Positions 1 through 9,453 of a stretch of 64,000 nt of DNA are shown here, piece by piece. This stretch comes from Pseudomarimonas arenosa. Lineage in GTDB: Bacteria > Pseudomonadota > Gammaproteobacteria > Xanthomonadales > Xanthomonadaceae. Within the stretch, counting starts at the first letter, position 1. Each line of letters begins with the position of its first letter. The notes under the pieces were generated by a model. That model was not told the DNA's origin. It did no database searches and worked only from the letters and a program-made list of their open reading frames with translations. The translations under genes and the position numbers were made by a program. Location: assembly GCF_014841215.1 (NCBI RefSeq), contig NZ_JACYTR010000004.1, positions 62,001 through 126,000 of the forward strand. Reading direction: 5' to 3'.

Positions 1-217
1 CACAACGGATGCGAACTTGTCCGGGACCAGGGACCGGCTCCGGCACCGATTCCAGTCGCAATGCTTCATAGCCGCCCGGACGCTGGATGACGATCCGTTT
101 CATTGCGGCAAGCATGGCAGAACTTCGCTGCCGGGGCGCCGCTTTCACGGTTTGGAGATGGTACGGCGAACGGCGCCGTGGCATGGTGCGTTTCGAGTGC
201 TCAGCGTCAGGCCTCCC

Positions 218-1054
218 ATGCAGAAGCGGGTCGAAAAATCGATGCAGCGCGAGTGCGCTCAAAGCGAGCGTGAGCTCGCCAAGGCAGGGCGACGCGGCAA
301 GGGGCGGGACAAGGCCGTGCACCAGCTGCGCAAGTCGCTGCAGCGACTGCGCGCCATGCTTCACCTGCTGTGCGATGTCGATCCCATTCATTTGCCCAAG
401 CTGGAGCGCGATATCAAGCGCTTTCGACGTCGCTTCAGCCGGCTGCGTGATGCGGCTGTGCGGCTTGATCTGGCGCGTGAACTGGCTGGCCGATCGCCCG
501 ATGATTGCGAGCTGCTGACGCAGGTGTGCGAAGGCTTGCAGGCCAGGCTGGACGAGGTTTGGCTGGGGTTCTCGGACCCGTTCTGGCACCGCGCGCAGGC
601 CGATCTTGCCCGCTTGCACGGGCGTTTGCATCGCGTCTCACTGGCAACCCTGCGTGCCGAGGATCTGCAGGCAAGCCTGGAACGAGCGCGCAAGAAGGCG
701 CGCAAGGCCATTGTTGGCGCGCTTGGCCTGGATCGTCGGGTGCTGCGTCATCGAATGCGCTGCAAGGTGAGGCGCTATGCGGCGATGCGTCGTCTGCGTC
801 AGGAATGGCTGGGTGGGCGGGACGCGCTGGCCTCTGTGTTGGTCGACCTGGGCAAGCGGCTGGGCCGTGAGGGTGATCTCTGGTTGTCAGCTGAAGCGGT
901 GCACACCCTGGATGAGCCAGCGACCGTGGCCGAATTGCGGCGAACGCTGCGAAGTGCCCGTCGCGAGCGAGTACGCGAACATGATGGAGAATTGGCGGCT
1001 TGGCTACGGCGTTGCTTCGCCCGGAAGGAACGCGCCCAGCCTGCGTTGGCTTGA
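218..1054 (+). CDS. CHAD domain protein
   Basis: Helical protein of about 278 residues, rich in Arg and Lys. The block VHQLRKSLQRLRAML near residues 42-56 is the typical CHAD signature (His-x-x-Arg-Lys followed by paired arginines). CHAD domains form conserved basic helical bundles that bind polyphosphate; many sit next to or are fused to CYTH triphosphatases, but no CYTH domain is visible here. The frame is open upstream to position 17. I chose the ATG at 218 because CHAD similarity begins just after it; an ATG at 158 is the alternative. It lies on the plus strand beside slyD and is not part of the flagellar locus. The family call is fairly sure; the cellular role is not. Confidence 0.75.
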   Translation: MQKRVEKSMQRECAQSERELAKAGRRGKGRDKAVHQLRKSLQRLRAMLHLLCDVDPIHLPKLERDIKRFRRRFSRLRDAAVRLDLARELAGRSPDDCELLTQVCEGLQARLDEVWLGFSDPFWHRAQADLARLHGRLHRVSLATLRAEDLQASLERARKKARKAIVGALGLDRRVLRHRMRCKVRRYAAMRRLRQEWLGGRDALASVLVDLGKRLGREGDLWLSAEAVHTLDEPATVAELRRTLRSARRERVREHDGELAAWLRRCFARKERAQPALA

Positions 1055-1146
1055 GGCTAGGCGCCACCCGGGGAGCCTCAGGATCCGCCGTTTGTAGGTC
1101 GAGCCGAATCGTCATACGATGCCCGCCCACATTGGAGTTGAGCCGT

Positions 1147-1635
1147 ATGAACATCGCAGCAGACCACATCGTTCGTTTTCACTACACCGTGTTCGAGGAC
1201 GGTGGTGAACAGCTGGAAACCTCACGCGAGCGGGGCGAGCCATTGGCGGTGATGATCGGACGCGGCGGCCTGATTGCTGGCCTGGAGAATGCCCTGATCG
1301 GCAAGTCCGAGGGCGACACCTTTGAGGTCACCGTGCGGCCGGCCGAGGGCTATGGCGAACTGCGCGAAGGCTTCAAGCAGCGCGTGGCGAAAAAATACTT
1401 CCGCGATGCCGCTCGCCTCAAGCCCGGCATGCAGACGGTACTGAGCACCTCGCAGGGCCCGCGACTGGTCACCGTCCTCAAAGTGGGCGCCAGCGTGATC
1501 GATGTCGATCTGAACCACCCGATGGCGGGCAAGACGCTGAAGTTCAACGTCGAGGTGGTGGACGTACGCGAGGCGACCGAAGAAGAGAAGGCGCATGGTC
1601 ATGCCCATGGCCCGGGTGGTCATCAGCACGACTGA
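1147..1635 (+). CDS. slyD: FKBP-type peptidyl-prolyl cis-trans isomerase, SlyD-like
   Basis: Cytoplasmic prolyl isomerase and chaperone of 162 residues. The N-terminus has FKBP strands (VRFHYTVFEDGGEQLETS), then GRGGLIAGLENALIGKSEGD, the usual FKBP core, with an insert-in-flap chaperone domain at about residues 70-125. The C-terminus is short and His-rich (HGHAHGPGGHQHD), matching the metal-binding tail of SlyD, which supplies nickel to hydrogenase maturation in enterics. The ATG at 1147 is preceded by a GGAG at about 1133; the frame is open further upstream but nothing there looks like SlyD. It converges on the MCP gene at 2055 across a gap holding a mobile-element-like palindrome. Confidence 0.9.
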   Translation: MNIAADHIVRFHYTVFEDGGEQLETSRERGEPLAVMIGRGGLIAGLENALIGKSEGDTFEVTVRPAEGYGELREGFKQRVAKKYFRDAARLKPGMQTVLSTSQGPRLVTVLKVGASVIDVDLNHPMAGKTLKFNVEVVDVREATEEEKAHGHAHGPGGHQHD

Positions 1636-2054
1636 GTGAGGTGCGGCCCGCTTGCGGGCAACAGTGCTAGCCCGGATATTTCATGAGGTCGCGCCGAAAG
1701 ATCCGGCAATTCCAAGCGGGGCGAGAGTTTCGACCGATGGTGTTGAGATAACAGAGTGTTCGCGATCTTTCGGCGCTGGCACGGCCCTCACCGGTCCTTT
1801 GCGCCGATTGCCGCGTTGCTTCTCGCCCAAGTGGGCCCACCACTTGGGCTCGTCGCGCCTTGCACTCGACGCAAAGTCCTCGGTGATCATCCGCGCCCCC
1901 TCATGAAATATCCGGGCTAGCAAGCAGTCTTGGACTGCGCGACTGCGCGACTGCGCTTCGGCGCACCAACGCCCGGGTCAGGGTCAGCCCCACCTCGTTG
2001 GGCTGCATTGGTGCGCCCAAGGCGCACCCTAAGATCCTTCGCGGCTTGACGCGC
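1636..2054. other. Convergent intergenic region (slyD / mcp)
   Basis: The gap of 419 bp has no credible gene. Besides the MITE-like element it holds three perfect tandem copies of gactgcgc (1933-1956) and a 9-bp inverted repeat, gcgcaccaa at 1961-1969 with ttggtgcgc at 2008-2016. The last could act as a bidirectional terminator stem, though there is no T-run. Confidence 0.6.
1666..1921. mobile_element. MITE-like element with 23-bp perfect terminal inverted repeats
   Basis: The sequence at 1666-1688 (gctagcccggatatttcatg then agg) returns as its exact reverse complement at 1899-1921. A second nested inverted repeat lies inside: gcgccgaaagatc at 1691-1703 and its complement at 1764-1776. Length is 256 bp. 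Both strands are open for about 80 codons (plus 1652-1906, minus 1681-1923), and the two hypothetical peptides share LARIFHE because they start in the two terminal repeats. There is no transposase. No clear target-site duplication is visible. It sits between convergent slyD and mcp. It looks like a non-autonomous element mobilised in trans; an IS1380-type partner is a guess. Confidence 0.65.
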
Positions 2055-3242
2055 TTAGAACAACTCGATGCTGCCGCTGCCCATGTCTACCTGCGACACC
2101 GGCTTGTGCGGCGGACGCGCCCATTCTTCCTTCACCTCGTGAATGCGGCGCGAGATGGCGTGCATGGCGCTCAACAGCTCGGCGTCGCGGGGGCCGCCGC
2201 TGCGGTGCAACAGTTCCTGCAAGGCAGTGGCTTCGCTGTTGATTGCCTGCAGTCGTTCCATGTGAGTGAGGGCCGAGCCCAGCGCCTGGGTAGCAATATC
2301 CTCGAACTGCAGCGAGCGCACCGCTTCGCCGACCGAGCTGTCGATGGATTGACCCGCCGCGCGGATTTCCTGAATACCCGAGGTGATCACCGAGTTCAGC
2401 GTGCCCACTTGTTGCATGATGCGAGCGGACTCGTGTTTGGCTTCTTGCGAGCGGGTGATATCACGTGAGGCCATACGCTGGACAGAATCGCGCACCTTGG
2501 TGACGACGTCGCGTGAGCTGTGGGCCAGTTTGCGGATCTGCTCGTTGAACGCGGTCGAACGCTCGGACAGATTGCGCACCTCGTCGGCCACAACGGCAAA
2601 GCCACGGCCTGCTTCACCGGCGCGCGCCGCTTCGATCGCGGCGTTGAGTGCAAGCAGGTTGGTCTGGTCAGCAATCGACTTGACGTCTTCGAGCAGGGCA
2701 AAAATGCCGTCCAGATGCTCGACCATGGTGTCGATGTGTTCGACGGTCTGCGCGCTCTGGCCGCTGACCTCTTCCAGGGCCTGAACCAGCTGTTCCATCT
2801 GGCGACTGGCTTCCATGGCGAAGCGCTGCATGCCAACGTCACCGTCGCGGTCGCCGGTACGATCGACGATCTTCGATACCGAGCTGCCTTGTTCACGTGA
2901 GTGCCGGGCCATGGCATCGAAGCTGCGCTGCAGAGTGGCCACCGCATCGCGAATCAGGGTCTTGGTGCGATTGATCTCACCGCGGCTGCCTTCCAGCTCG
3001 CGGGCGACGAAGCTGCGCAGTTCCTGCAGCAGGGCATCTTGTTCACGCAAGAGCTTCGACTCTTCGGGCGTGTGTCGTCGCGAATTGCGCGCCAGGAAGA
3101 CCGCGCCGGCTGTCCATGCGATCAGTGACAGCGCCGATAGCGCAACTAGCAGGCCACTCGACTGACCGGTCACCGCTGCGATAATCACCGCGATGGTGAA
3201 AACAATGCCGGGACTGAGATATTGCGAGATCCTCTTGATCAT
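2055..3242 (-). CDS. Methyl-accepting chemotaxis protein without a periplasmic domain
   Basis: Membrane-anchored chemoreceptor of 395 residues. Two hydrophobic segments (about 11-27 and 31-51) are separated by only a few residues, so there is no periplasmic ligand domain and no HAMP domain. The cytoplasmic part is a long coiled coil, with the conserved hairpin tip at about residues 189-225 ([20 protein letters not shown], then [14 protein letters not shown]), the CheA/CheW contact site. It presumably senses something at or inside the membrane. It is the last gene after cheB and has its own sigma-28-like promoter at 3272-3298, so it probably belongs to the FliA regulon. Its C-terminus, GSGSIELF, resembles that of CheD (SGSVELF) three genes upstream. 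Start codon ATG with AGGA upstream. Confidence 0.9.
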   Translation of the reverse strand: MIKRISQYLSPGIVFTIAVIIAAVTGQSSGLLVALSALSLIAWTAGAVFLARNSRRHTPEESKLLREQDALLQELRSFVARELEGSRGEINRTKTLIRDAVATLQRSFDAMARHSREQGSSVSKIVDRTGDRDGDVGMQRFAMEASRQMEQLVQALEEVSGQSAQTVEHIDTMVEHLDGIFALLEDVKSIADQTNLLALNAAIEAARAGEAGRGFAVVADEVRNLSERSTAFNEQIRKLAHSSRDVVTKVRDSVQRMASRDITRSQEAKHESARIMQQVGTLNSVITSGIQEIRAAGQSIDSSVGEAVRSLQFEDIATQALGSALTHMERLQAINSEATALQELLHRSGGPRDAELLSAMHAISRRIHEVKEEWARPPHKPVSQVDMGSGSIELF

Positions 3243-3271
3243 GGCTCGTCCTATGTTCGCCTCAGTGAGTC

Positions 3272-3298
3272 ATATCGGCCTGATTAACTAGGTCTTTA
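3272..3298 (-). promoter_or_regulatory. Sigma-28 (FliA) promoter for the MCP gene
   Basis: Read on the minus strand: TAAAGACC, 11 bases, GCCGATAT. This matches the enterobacterial sigma-28 consensus TAAAGTTT-N11-GCCGATAA at 13 of 16 fixed positions with exact spacing. It lies about 30 bp upstream of the MCP ATG at 3242. fliA is encoded in this window. Confidence 0.75.
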
Positions 3299-3380
3299 GC
3301 TGTCTTGCTGCTGCCAAGGGCCAATGGGCTCAGTAGCAGTGTGCCACAAGGGTGTGCGCTCGGGGCAAGCTTGGCAGCGT

Positions 3381-4415
3381 TCATTCTGCGGCCTGCTGCA
3401 GTAGGCGTGTTGCCACCTGCTCCAGCGGCACGATATCCATCACCGCCCCCATTTTCACCGCGCTGCCCGGCATGCCCCAAACCACCGAACTGGCTTCGTC
3501 CTGTGCCAAGGTATACGCCCCCGCGTCGCGCAAAGCCAGCATTCCGCGTGCGCCATCGTCGCCCATCCCGGTAAGGATGGCTGACACTGCGTTCTTGCCC
3601 GCGGCGCCTGCTACCGACTTGAACAGCACGTCGACGCTGGGTCGGTGGCGATTGACCGGCTCGTCTTCGCCGATGCGGCAAAACCAGCGTGCACCGCTGC
3701 GTTCGACCCGCAGGTGGTAGCCGCCGGGAGCGACGTAGGCATGCCCGGGTGTGATCGGCTGGCCATCGCTGGCTTCGTACACGGTAAGCGGGGTTTCGCG
3801 ATCGAGCCGTTGAGCGAATGCGCGTGAGAATCCGCCGGGGATATGCTGAGCAACCACCACGGCGGGGGCATTGGGCGGGAACTGCGCCAACACATAGCGC
3901 AAGGCTTCGGTGCCGCCGGTGGAGGCGCCAATCGCAATCAGACGATCGGTGGTGCGATAGGTGGTCGGCAGCACCATCGGCGTCTTCGGCGCGTCATGAC
4001 GCTTGGCCGATGACACCCGCGCGCGAGCCGCCGTTTTTACCTTCTCGATCAACTCGCCAGCGTATTCGCGCAGGCCCTTCTCAACATCGAGCTTGGGTTT
4101 GGTGACGAAGTCGATGGCGCCCAGCTCCAGCGCCGCCATGGTCACATCGGCACCCTTTTCGGTCAGGGTCGATACCATCACCACTGGCATCGGCCGCAGA
4201 CGCATCAGGTTCTCCAGGAACTTGAGACCGTCCATCCTCGGCATCTCGACGTCCAGCGTGAGCACGTCAGGATTGAGTTGCTTGATCTTGTCGCGGGCAA
4301 TGAAGGGGTCGGCAGCGGTACCGATCACCTCGATGCCGGGGTCGGCATCCAGCACCTCGGTAAGCAACTGGCGGACCAAGGCAGAGTCGTCGACGATCAA
4401 GACGCGAATGGCCAT
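3381..4415 (-). CDS. cheB: Chemotaxis response regulator protein-glutamate methylesterase CheB
   Basis: CheB of 344 residues removes methyl groups from, and deamidates, chemoreceptors. The N-terminal receiver has the acidic pair D9-D10, phosphoacceptor D55 (TLDVEMP) and the K in TKPKL. The C-terminal esterase has the triad S165 (GASTGG), H191 (AQHIPGG) and D287 (GMGDDGARG), each one residue off the classical enteric numbering. The open frame extends upstream to 4553, but [10 protein letters not shown] at 4415 is the normal CheB start. The cheD stop and cheB ATG overlap by one base (TGATG), implying coupling. No cheB is present in the flagellar che set, so this copy may serve both systems. Confidence 0.95.
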   Translation of the reverse strand: MAIRVLIVDDSALVRQLLTEVLDADPGIEVIGTAADPFIARDKIKQLNPDVLTLDVEMPRMDGLKFLENLMRLRPMPVVMVSTLTEKGADVTMAALELGAIDFVTKPKLDVEKGLREYAGELIEKVKTAARARVSSAKRHDAPKTPMVLPTTYRTTDRLIAIGASTGGTEALRYVLAQFPPNAPAVVVAQHIPGGFSRAFAQRLDRETPLTVYEASDGQPITPGHAYVAPGGYHLRVERSGARWFCRIGEDEPVNRHRPSVDVLFKSVAGAAGKNAVSAILTGMGDDGARGMLALRDAGAYTLAQDEASSVVWGMPGSAVKMGAVMDIVPLEQVATRLLQQAAE

Positions 4416-5041
4416 CAGAACAGCTCCACGGATCCGGATACTGGGGTTTCCTGCAGACGACTCTTGTACGCGCTCTCTTCGGCCGCCACGACGTCGTCGT
4501 GGGCGTGCGGCAAGCGCTTGACCAGGGCGCGACCGGTGACCGGGAAGAAGCACACCTTGCGCGGGTGGATGCCACCCAGGTCCTGCGAAATCACCTGCAC
4601 TCGCTCATTGCTGAGATAGGCGATGACAAACTCAGCGTTGCGCGTGCCGACCGGCTGTGAGGTGAACCCCTTCAGCACATTGCCGCCGCCGAATACCTTG
4701 GCCTCCAGGCGTTGCCGGCTTGCGCCATGCTTCAACAATTCGTTGATCAGCAGTTCCATGGCGTGACTGCCATATCGCGCCGGTACACCGTCGGTGACCT
4801 CGCCGTCGGGCAACATGAAATGATTCATCCCGCCGACCTTGGCGATCGGGTCGCGAATGCAGGCCGCGACACAGGAACCGAGTACCGTCATCAGCGCCAG
4901 GTCGCGCTCGGTGCAGAAATACTCGGCCGGCAATACCTTGACCACATCGGCATTCAGTTGAGTGTCGCGATAGAGCAGGGGAGAGGCTCGCGATCGCGCA
5001 TTGGCTACCGGGTCAAAGGCTCGGGCGGCGCGAAGTTTCAT
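4415..5041 (-). CDS. cheD: Chemoreceptor glutamine deamidase CheD
   Basis: CheD (208 residues) deamidates specific receptor glutamines and in some species partners CheC. Catalytic Cys57 is seen in VLGSCVAAC and His74 in GGMNHFMLP; the following GGGNV loop region is also typical. The protein ends in PVSGSVELF, a tail similar to the C-terminus of the MCP encoded downstream. The start ATG overlaps the cheR stop in an ATGA, and the end overlaps cheB, so cheR-cheD-cheB form a tightly coupled unit. Confidence 0.93.
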   Translation of the reverse strand: MKLRAARAFDPVANARSRASPLLYRDTQLNADVVKVLPAEYFCTERDLALMTVLGSCVAACIRDPIAKVGGMNHFMLPDGEVTDGVPARYGSHAMELLINELLKHGASRQRLEAKVFGGGNVLKGFTSQPVGTRNAEFVIAYLSNERVQVISQDLGGIHPRKVCFFPVTGRALVKRLPHAHDDVVAAEESAYKSRLQETPVSGSVELF

Positions 5042-5862
5042 TTCGGCGCGTCAGCCCGGCAGTAAACCGTTCGACCGCAGGGCCGCACCAGATCGGCGGC
5101 GTGCAGAAAACTCTCGGAGTGACCGGCAAACAGCAGTCCATCGGGTGCCAGCAAGGGGGTCATTCGTTCGAGCACTCCGCGCTGCGTCGGCTTGTCGAAA
5201 TAGATCATCACATTGCGGCAGAAGATGGCGTCAAAAGGCCCCTTCAACGCGTAGCTGGGCGAAAGCAGATTGAGCTGAAAGAAGCGGATCAACGGTCGCA
5301 CGTCGTTGCGCACCCGGCACATGCCTTCCTGGGGACCTGTGCCTCTCTGGAAAAAGCTCTTCACCCGCGCCGTGTTGAGGCCCTTGATCCGTTCCAAGGG
5401 ATAGACGCCACGCTCGCCGGTGGCCAGCACCTGGGTGTCGATATCGGAGGCTAGAATCTCAACCGGCGGCGTCATGCTGCCAAACGCTTCACAGGCGGTG
5501 ATGGCCAGACTCCAGGGCTCCTCACCGGTGGAGGCGGCTGCACACCAGATTCTGAGTTGACCGCGCCCACGGCGCTCGCTCAGGTGCTGCAGCAGGATGT
5601 CGAAATGGTGCGATTCGCGAAAGAAGCTGGTCAGGTTGGTGGTAAGGGCATTGGTGAAGGCTTCCCATTCGTCGCCACCATTGCTTTCCAGTTGATCGAG
5701 GTAGGCCTGGAAGCTGCGCAGACCCAGAGTGCGAAGCCGTCGCGATAGTCGGCTGTACACCATGTCACGCTTGCTGTCGGCAAGCGCAATACCGGCGCGC
5801 TGATAGATCAGCTGGCACACACGGCGGAAGTCACGCTCGGAAAAATCGAACTCCCGATTCAC
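5038..5862 (-). CDS. cheR: Chemotaxis protein methyltransferase CheR
   Basis: SAM-dependent methyltransferase of 274 residues that methylates receptor glutamates. The N-terminal helical domain (residues 1-85) is followed by the Rossmann domain with the SAM loop [12 protein letters not shown] (about 107-118) and the late motif [13 protein letters not shown]. There is no TPR extension. The start is a GTG with GAGG upstream. One receptor in this operon (6633-8966) ends in HWEEF, the kind of pentapeptide tether CheR uses for docking. Upstream of it is a 181-bp gap after cheW with no clear promoter. Confidence 0.94.
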   Translation of the reverse strand: MNREFDFSERDFRRVCQLIYQRAGIALADSKRDMVYSRLSRRLRTLGLRSFQAYLDQLESNGGDEWEAFTNALTTNLTSFFRESHHFDILLQHLSERRGRGQLRIWCAAASTGEEPWSLAITACEAFGSMTPPVEILASDIDTQVLATGERGVYPLERIKGLNTARVKSFFQRGTGPQEGMCRVRNDVRPLIRFFQLNLLSPSYALKGPFDAIFCRNVMIYFDKPTQRGVLERMTPLLAPDGLLFAGHSESFLHAADLVRPCGRTVYCRADAPK

Positions 5863-6043
5863 GCGGCACCTCGATCGGCGCCGGAACGCGTGAGTCGGGC
5901 GGCGCTTTCGCCGGCACCGGGCGGGTTTGCCATTGCTGCCTGGAAAAGCTGGGTGGTCACGGTTCCGCGTTCCTCGAATGGCTGTGCCGATGGAGTTGCT
6001 GCTGCCGTGTCTCCTGTGAATCGTTCAACGGGCCGAGTGGTCG

Positions 6044-6553
6044 TTATCCTGTGGCTTTGTCGAGCATGGCCAGTTCTTCCGATCCCAGCAATCGCTCGAT
6101 GTCGATCAACAGGATCATGCGCTTCTCGACGATGCCGACCCCGACCAGGTAGCGGGCGTCGATGGCGCTGCCCAGCGAGGGGGCGGCGCGCACCTGCTCG
6201 GCGGCCAGATTGACGACATCCGACACTGAGTCGACCACCACGCCGACTATGCGCCCAGCCAGATTCAGAATGATCATCACGGTGAAGCCATCGTAGTGCG
6301 CTTCACCGAGATTGAACTTCAGCCGCAGATCGAGCACAGGCACGATAGTGCCGCGCAGGTTGATCACACCCTTGAGGAAGTTGGGTGTGTTGGGAATCGC
6401 GGTAACATCGTCGTAGCCGCGGATTTCCTGGACCTTGAGGATATCCACTCCGTATTGCTGAGTGCCTAGAGCAAAGGTCAGGTATTCGCCGGAAGCGGCA
6501 GCCGGTCCTCGAGCCGAATCTCCGGCGACTTGCAAAGCATGTTGTTGCGACAT
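6044..6553 (-). CDS. cheW: Chemotaxis coupling protein CheW (copy 1)
   Basis: Single CheW/SH3-like domain protein of 169 residues that couples receptors to CheA. Typical blocks are YLTFALGTQQYGVDILKVQE, NFLKGVINLRGTIVPVLDLR and ILLIDIERLL. A close paralogue lies at 10284-10814, and each copy follows an MCP gene, so the mcp-cheW pair seems to have been duplicated as a unit. AAGGAG precedes the ATG. Confidence 0.95.
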   Translation of the reverse strand: MSQQHALQVAGDSARGPAAASGEYLTFALGTQQYGVDILKVQEIRGYDDVTAIPNTPNFLKGVINLRGTIVPVLDLRLKFNLGEAHYDGFTVMIILNLAGRIVGVVVDSVSDVVNLAAEQVRAAPSLGSAIDARYLVGVGIVEKRMILLIDIERLLGSEELAMLDKATG

Positions 6554-6632
6554 CAGTTAACTCCTTGCCTTGCGGTGCGTCCGATAGTCAGCCTCTTTCG
6601 CGTCGTTTGCGAAAGCAGGTCTACCTGCCGGC

Positions 6633-8966
6633 TTAGAACTCTTCCCAATGACTCTCATCCTGCTTGCCGGCAGCGCGGGCCGGTTTCGGTACCGGCTTGC
6701 CAGTCGGCACGGGCACAGGCTTGGGCGCTGCTTTCGGCGGCGTTGCGGCAGGCTTGGCTGGCACGGACGGGGCGGGGCTGCTGGCCACCGAGCCCGATTT
6801 GCTGTCCTTGACCGCCGGCCGCTTGGCCAGCACATCCTGGGTCAGCTTGAATACCGACACGGCCTTGGCCAGCTGTGTTGCCTGTTCTTCCATGGTGCGC
6901 GCCGTCGCCGAGGCTTGCTCCACCAGGGCGGCATTCTGCTGGGTGGTTTCGTCCATATGGACGATGGTCTGGTTGACCTGTTCGATGCCCGAGCTTTGCT
7001 CATCACTGGCGGCGGCAATTTCGCTCATGATGTCCGTCACGCGACGCACAGAACTGACGATCTCGTCCATGGTCTTGCCGGCCTGTGCGACCAGGGCCGA
7101 ACCGGATTCGACGGTGATGACCGAATCGGCGATCAGCTCCTTGATCTCTTTTGCCGCGTCAGCTGAGCGCTGTGCCAGTGAGCGCACCTCGGAGGCCACC
7201 ACCGCAAAGCCGCGACCCTGCTCGCCGGCACGGGCAGCTTCGACCGCCGCGTTCAATGCCAGGATATTGGTCTGGAAGGCGATGCCATCGATCACGCTAA
7301 TGATGTCTTCAATGCGCTTGGACGATGCGCTGATCTCGTTCATGGTGGACACCACGCGACCCACCACTTCGCCGCCACGGGCGGCCACGTCGGCGGCGCC
7401 GACCGCCAGCTGCCGCGCCTGTCGCGAATTCTCGGCGTTCTGCTTCACCGTCGAGGTCAGCTCTTCCATCGACGAGGCAGTCTCTTCGAGGTTGGCCGCT
7501 TGCTGCTCGGTGCGCGTCGAAAGGTCGGCATTGCCGGCCGACAGTTCGCTGGCGGCGACATTGATCGACTCGCTGGAGCGGCCGATGTCGCGGGCGATAT
7601 CGGTCAGGCGTTCCACCGTGACATTGGCGTTGTCGACCAGCGTATGGAAGGCACCCTTGAACTTGTTGTCGACGCGCACGGTGAGGTCACCGCGCGACAG
7701 GGCGCCGAGCAATCGGCCGACCTCGCCCAGGCCGGCGTCGGCCTGCTGCATCAACTGGTTCAGTCCGAGCACCATCTCGCGGAAAGCGAACTGGAACTGC
7801 TGCTCGTTGCCGCGCATCGAGAAGTCGCCCTCGGCGGCGGCGTGAACGAGGCGCTGGATCTCGGCGTTAACCGCCTGCAGGTTGGCCTTGGTTTGAACCA
7901 TGGCATCGCTGATCTGCGCTTTCTGACCAGGCAGTGGTTCCATATCCTGGCTGAGATCGCCGACGGCGTAGCGGCGCATCAAGGCGACGGCGCTTGACAT
8001 GGTGTCGATCTGGCCGGCCACCAGCTCATTCAGCGCGTGCGCCATATCGGCATAGGCGCCCTGGAAATCCTCCGCACGTATGCGGTGATCGAGCATGCCG
8101 GCCTCATGCTGCTTGGCCATTTCGATTTCGGCGTCGACAAAGGACTGCAGTGTGGTCTGCATCTTTGCCATGCCGACGTTGAGTTCGCCAATCTCGTCCT
8201 TTCGCTTAACATCGACTTTGCCGTCCAGCTTGCCGCCGGCGATTTCACCCAGCAATCGCACCGCGTCGCGTACGCCAGTCGACACGCTGCGCGATACCAC
8301 CACCGCGGCAATGGCGCAGATCAGCACAGAAATCACCAGTACAGTGATAATGGTCTTGGAGGCTGCTGAGTAGCTCGCATGGGCATCGGCCTCAGCGGCG
8401 ACGGCGGCTTTGGTCGTCTGCTCAACCAGTAGATCGATCGACTGGGTCAACTTGTCAAACAGCGCACCCGATTCGCCGATGGTTTCACTGACGGCGGCGG
8501 CGACCAGCTCCGGATTGGGAGCGCCGTTCTCGTCGGGCTCCTCGGCGGCCATCTGCAGCCAGCTGTCGATCTCTTCAGTCTTGGCCTTGACGGCTTCCCA
8601 ATTCTCCGCGACCTGTGCACGCAGGCCTTCCATCTCGGAATTGGCGGGGAGGGCGGTCAGCTTCTGCCAGGTCTCGTCAAACTGTGCCACTCGGGCCGCC
8701 TGAGCTTCGCGCGCCGCCTGCTTGGCAGACTCGGAGCTGGGCACGATCAGGGTGAAGCTCTGGATCCGATGTCGCGAGACTATGTAGCCGAGGCGGGCTG
8801 CGCTTTCCAGCTCGGCCATGTTTTCCTTGGCCAGGTGAGTCACTTCCGCGTCGAGGTCGGTGAGCGCACGGTAGCTCACAAACCCCAGGATCATGGTGAG
8901 CGCAGTGACGAGGCCGAAGGCAATCCACAGCCGATAGCTGAGCTTCAAGTTGTTCAACCAGTCCAT
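6633..8966 (-). CDS. Methyl-accepting chemotaxis protein with CheR-docking tail
   Basis: Chemoreceptor of 777 residues. TM1 is at about 11-32, then a mostly helical periplasmic domain of about 170 residues (four-helix-bundle type), and TM2 at about 204-225. HAMP-like segments follow ([20 protein letters not shown] and a later repeat around [20 protein letters not shown]). The signalling tip is [21 protein letters not shown] Pro/Ala/Lys-rich flexible linker leads to the C-terminal HWEEF, which fits the W-x-x-F pentapeptide that tethers CheR/CheB in enteric Tar and Tsr. ATG at 8966 is preferred over 8975 because AAGG lies at a proper distance only for the former. Confidence 0.93.
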   Translation of the reverse strand: MDWLNNLKLSYRLWIAFGLVTALTMILGFVSYRALTDLDAEVTHLAKENMAELESAARLGYIVSRHRIQSFTLIVPSSESAKQAAREAQAARVAQFDETWQKLTALPANSEMEGLRAQVAENWEAVKAKTEEIDSWLQMAAEEPDENGAPNPELVAAAVSETIGESGALFDKLTQSIDLLVEQTTKAAVAAEADAHASYSAASKTIITVLVISVLICAIAAVVVSRSVSTGVRDAVRLLGEIAGGKLDGKVDVKRKDEIGELNVGMAKMQTTLQSFVDAEIEMAKQHEAGMLDHRIRAEDFQGAYADMAHALNELVAGQIDTMSSAVALMRRYAVGDLSQDMEPLPGQKAQISDAMVQTKANLQAVNAEIQRLVHAAAEGDFSMRGNEQQFQFAFREMVLGLNQLMQQADAGLGEVGRLLGALSRGDLTVRVDNKFKGAFHTLVDNANVTVERLTDIARDIGRSSESINVAASELSAGNADLSTRTEQQAANLEETASSMEELTSTVKQNAENSRQARQLAVGAADVAARGGEVVGRVVSTMNEISASSKRIEDIISVIDGIAFQTNILALNAAVEAARAGEQGRGFAVVASEVRSLAQRSADAAKEIKELIADSVITVESGSALVAQAGKTMDEIVSSVRRVTDIMSEIAAASDEQSSGIEQVNQTIVHMDETTQQNAALVEQASATARTMEEQATQLAKAVSVFKLTQDVLAKRPAVKDSKSGSVASSPAPSVPAKPAATPPKAAPKPVPVPTGKPVPKPARAAGKQDESHWEEF

Positions 8967-9011
8967 GTGAGACATCCTTGCAAGTAGTCGAAACCGGCTC
9001 GCGGAGCCCGC

Positions 9012-9380
9012 TTACATCAGGGTGAGTTCCGTCGGTGAACTGATCACCATCTCTGGCTTGTTGCCTTGAGCGAAGGCAACCGTGCCGGTAACGCAAATCA
9101 TCTGCCCGACCAATGCCTCGGGCGCGGGCTGAAACTTGGGCGTATCGTCCCCCGCAATCCGCACCGCAAAGGTGTGGTTGGGGTAGGCGCCGCCGAAATG
9201 CAGAAAGGTCGGCTGGCCATCGGAGTTTTCTTCATAGCGATAACTTTCCACTTTGCCGCACACCGTGGCCCCCTTGCCGACCACCGCCGCCGCGCCACCG
9301 GCGCCGACGGTCTGCTGCGCCGGTAACGTTGATGGAAGCGCAAGAAACAGGCTACCAAACATCAGTGGAACCATTCGCAT
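9012..9380 (-). CDS. Secreted OB-fold-like protein, copy A
   Basis: Small exported protein of about 122 residues. A hydrophobic N-terminus (MRMVPLMFGSLFLALPSTLP) looks like a signal peptide. The mature part has TVCGKVESYRYEENSDGQPT, FLHFGGAYPNHTFAVRI and MICVTGTV, the strand pattern of small OB-fold domains, with two cysteines that could pair in the periplasm. It is a clear paralogue of 9454-9822. Function is unknown to me. Its position between two mcp-cheW pairs suggests a periplasmic accessory of chemosensing, but this is inference. An alternative start at 9410 would add ten residues before the signal peptide. Confidence 0.7.
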   Translation of the reverse strand: MRMVPLMFGSLFLALPSTLPAQQTVGAGGAAAVVGKGATVCGKVESYRYEENSDGQPTFLHFGGAYPNHTFAVRIAGDDTPKFQPAPEALVGQMICVTGTVAFAQGNKPEMVISSPTELTLM

Positions 9381-9453
9381 ATCGAATCTCTGGATTTGAG
9401 CTGCGGACATCGATGAGGATTTTTCTCGCCCATGCGATGACTCCGCGTCTCGC

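Noticed and set aside
1652-1923. Small proteins on both strands of the 256-bp palindromic element
   Set aside because: The open frames follow from the symmetric DNA; both begin in the terminal repeats and show no protein features.
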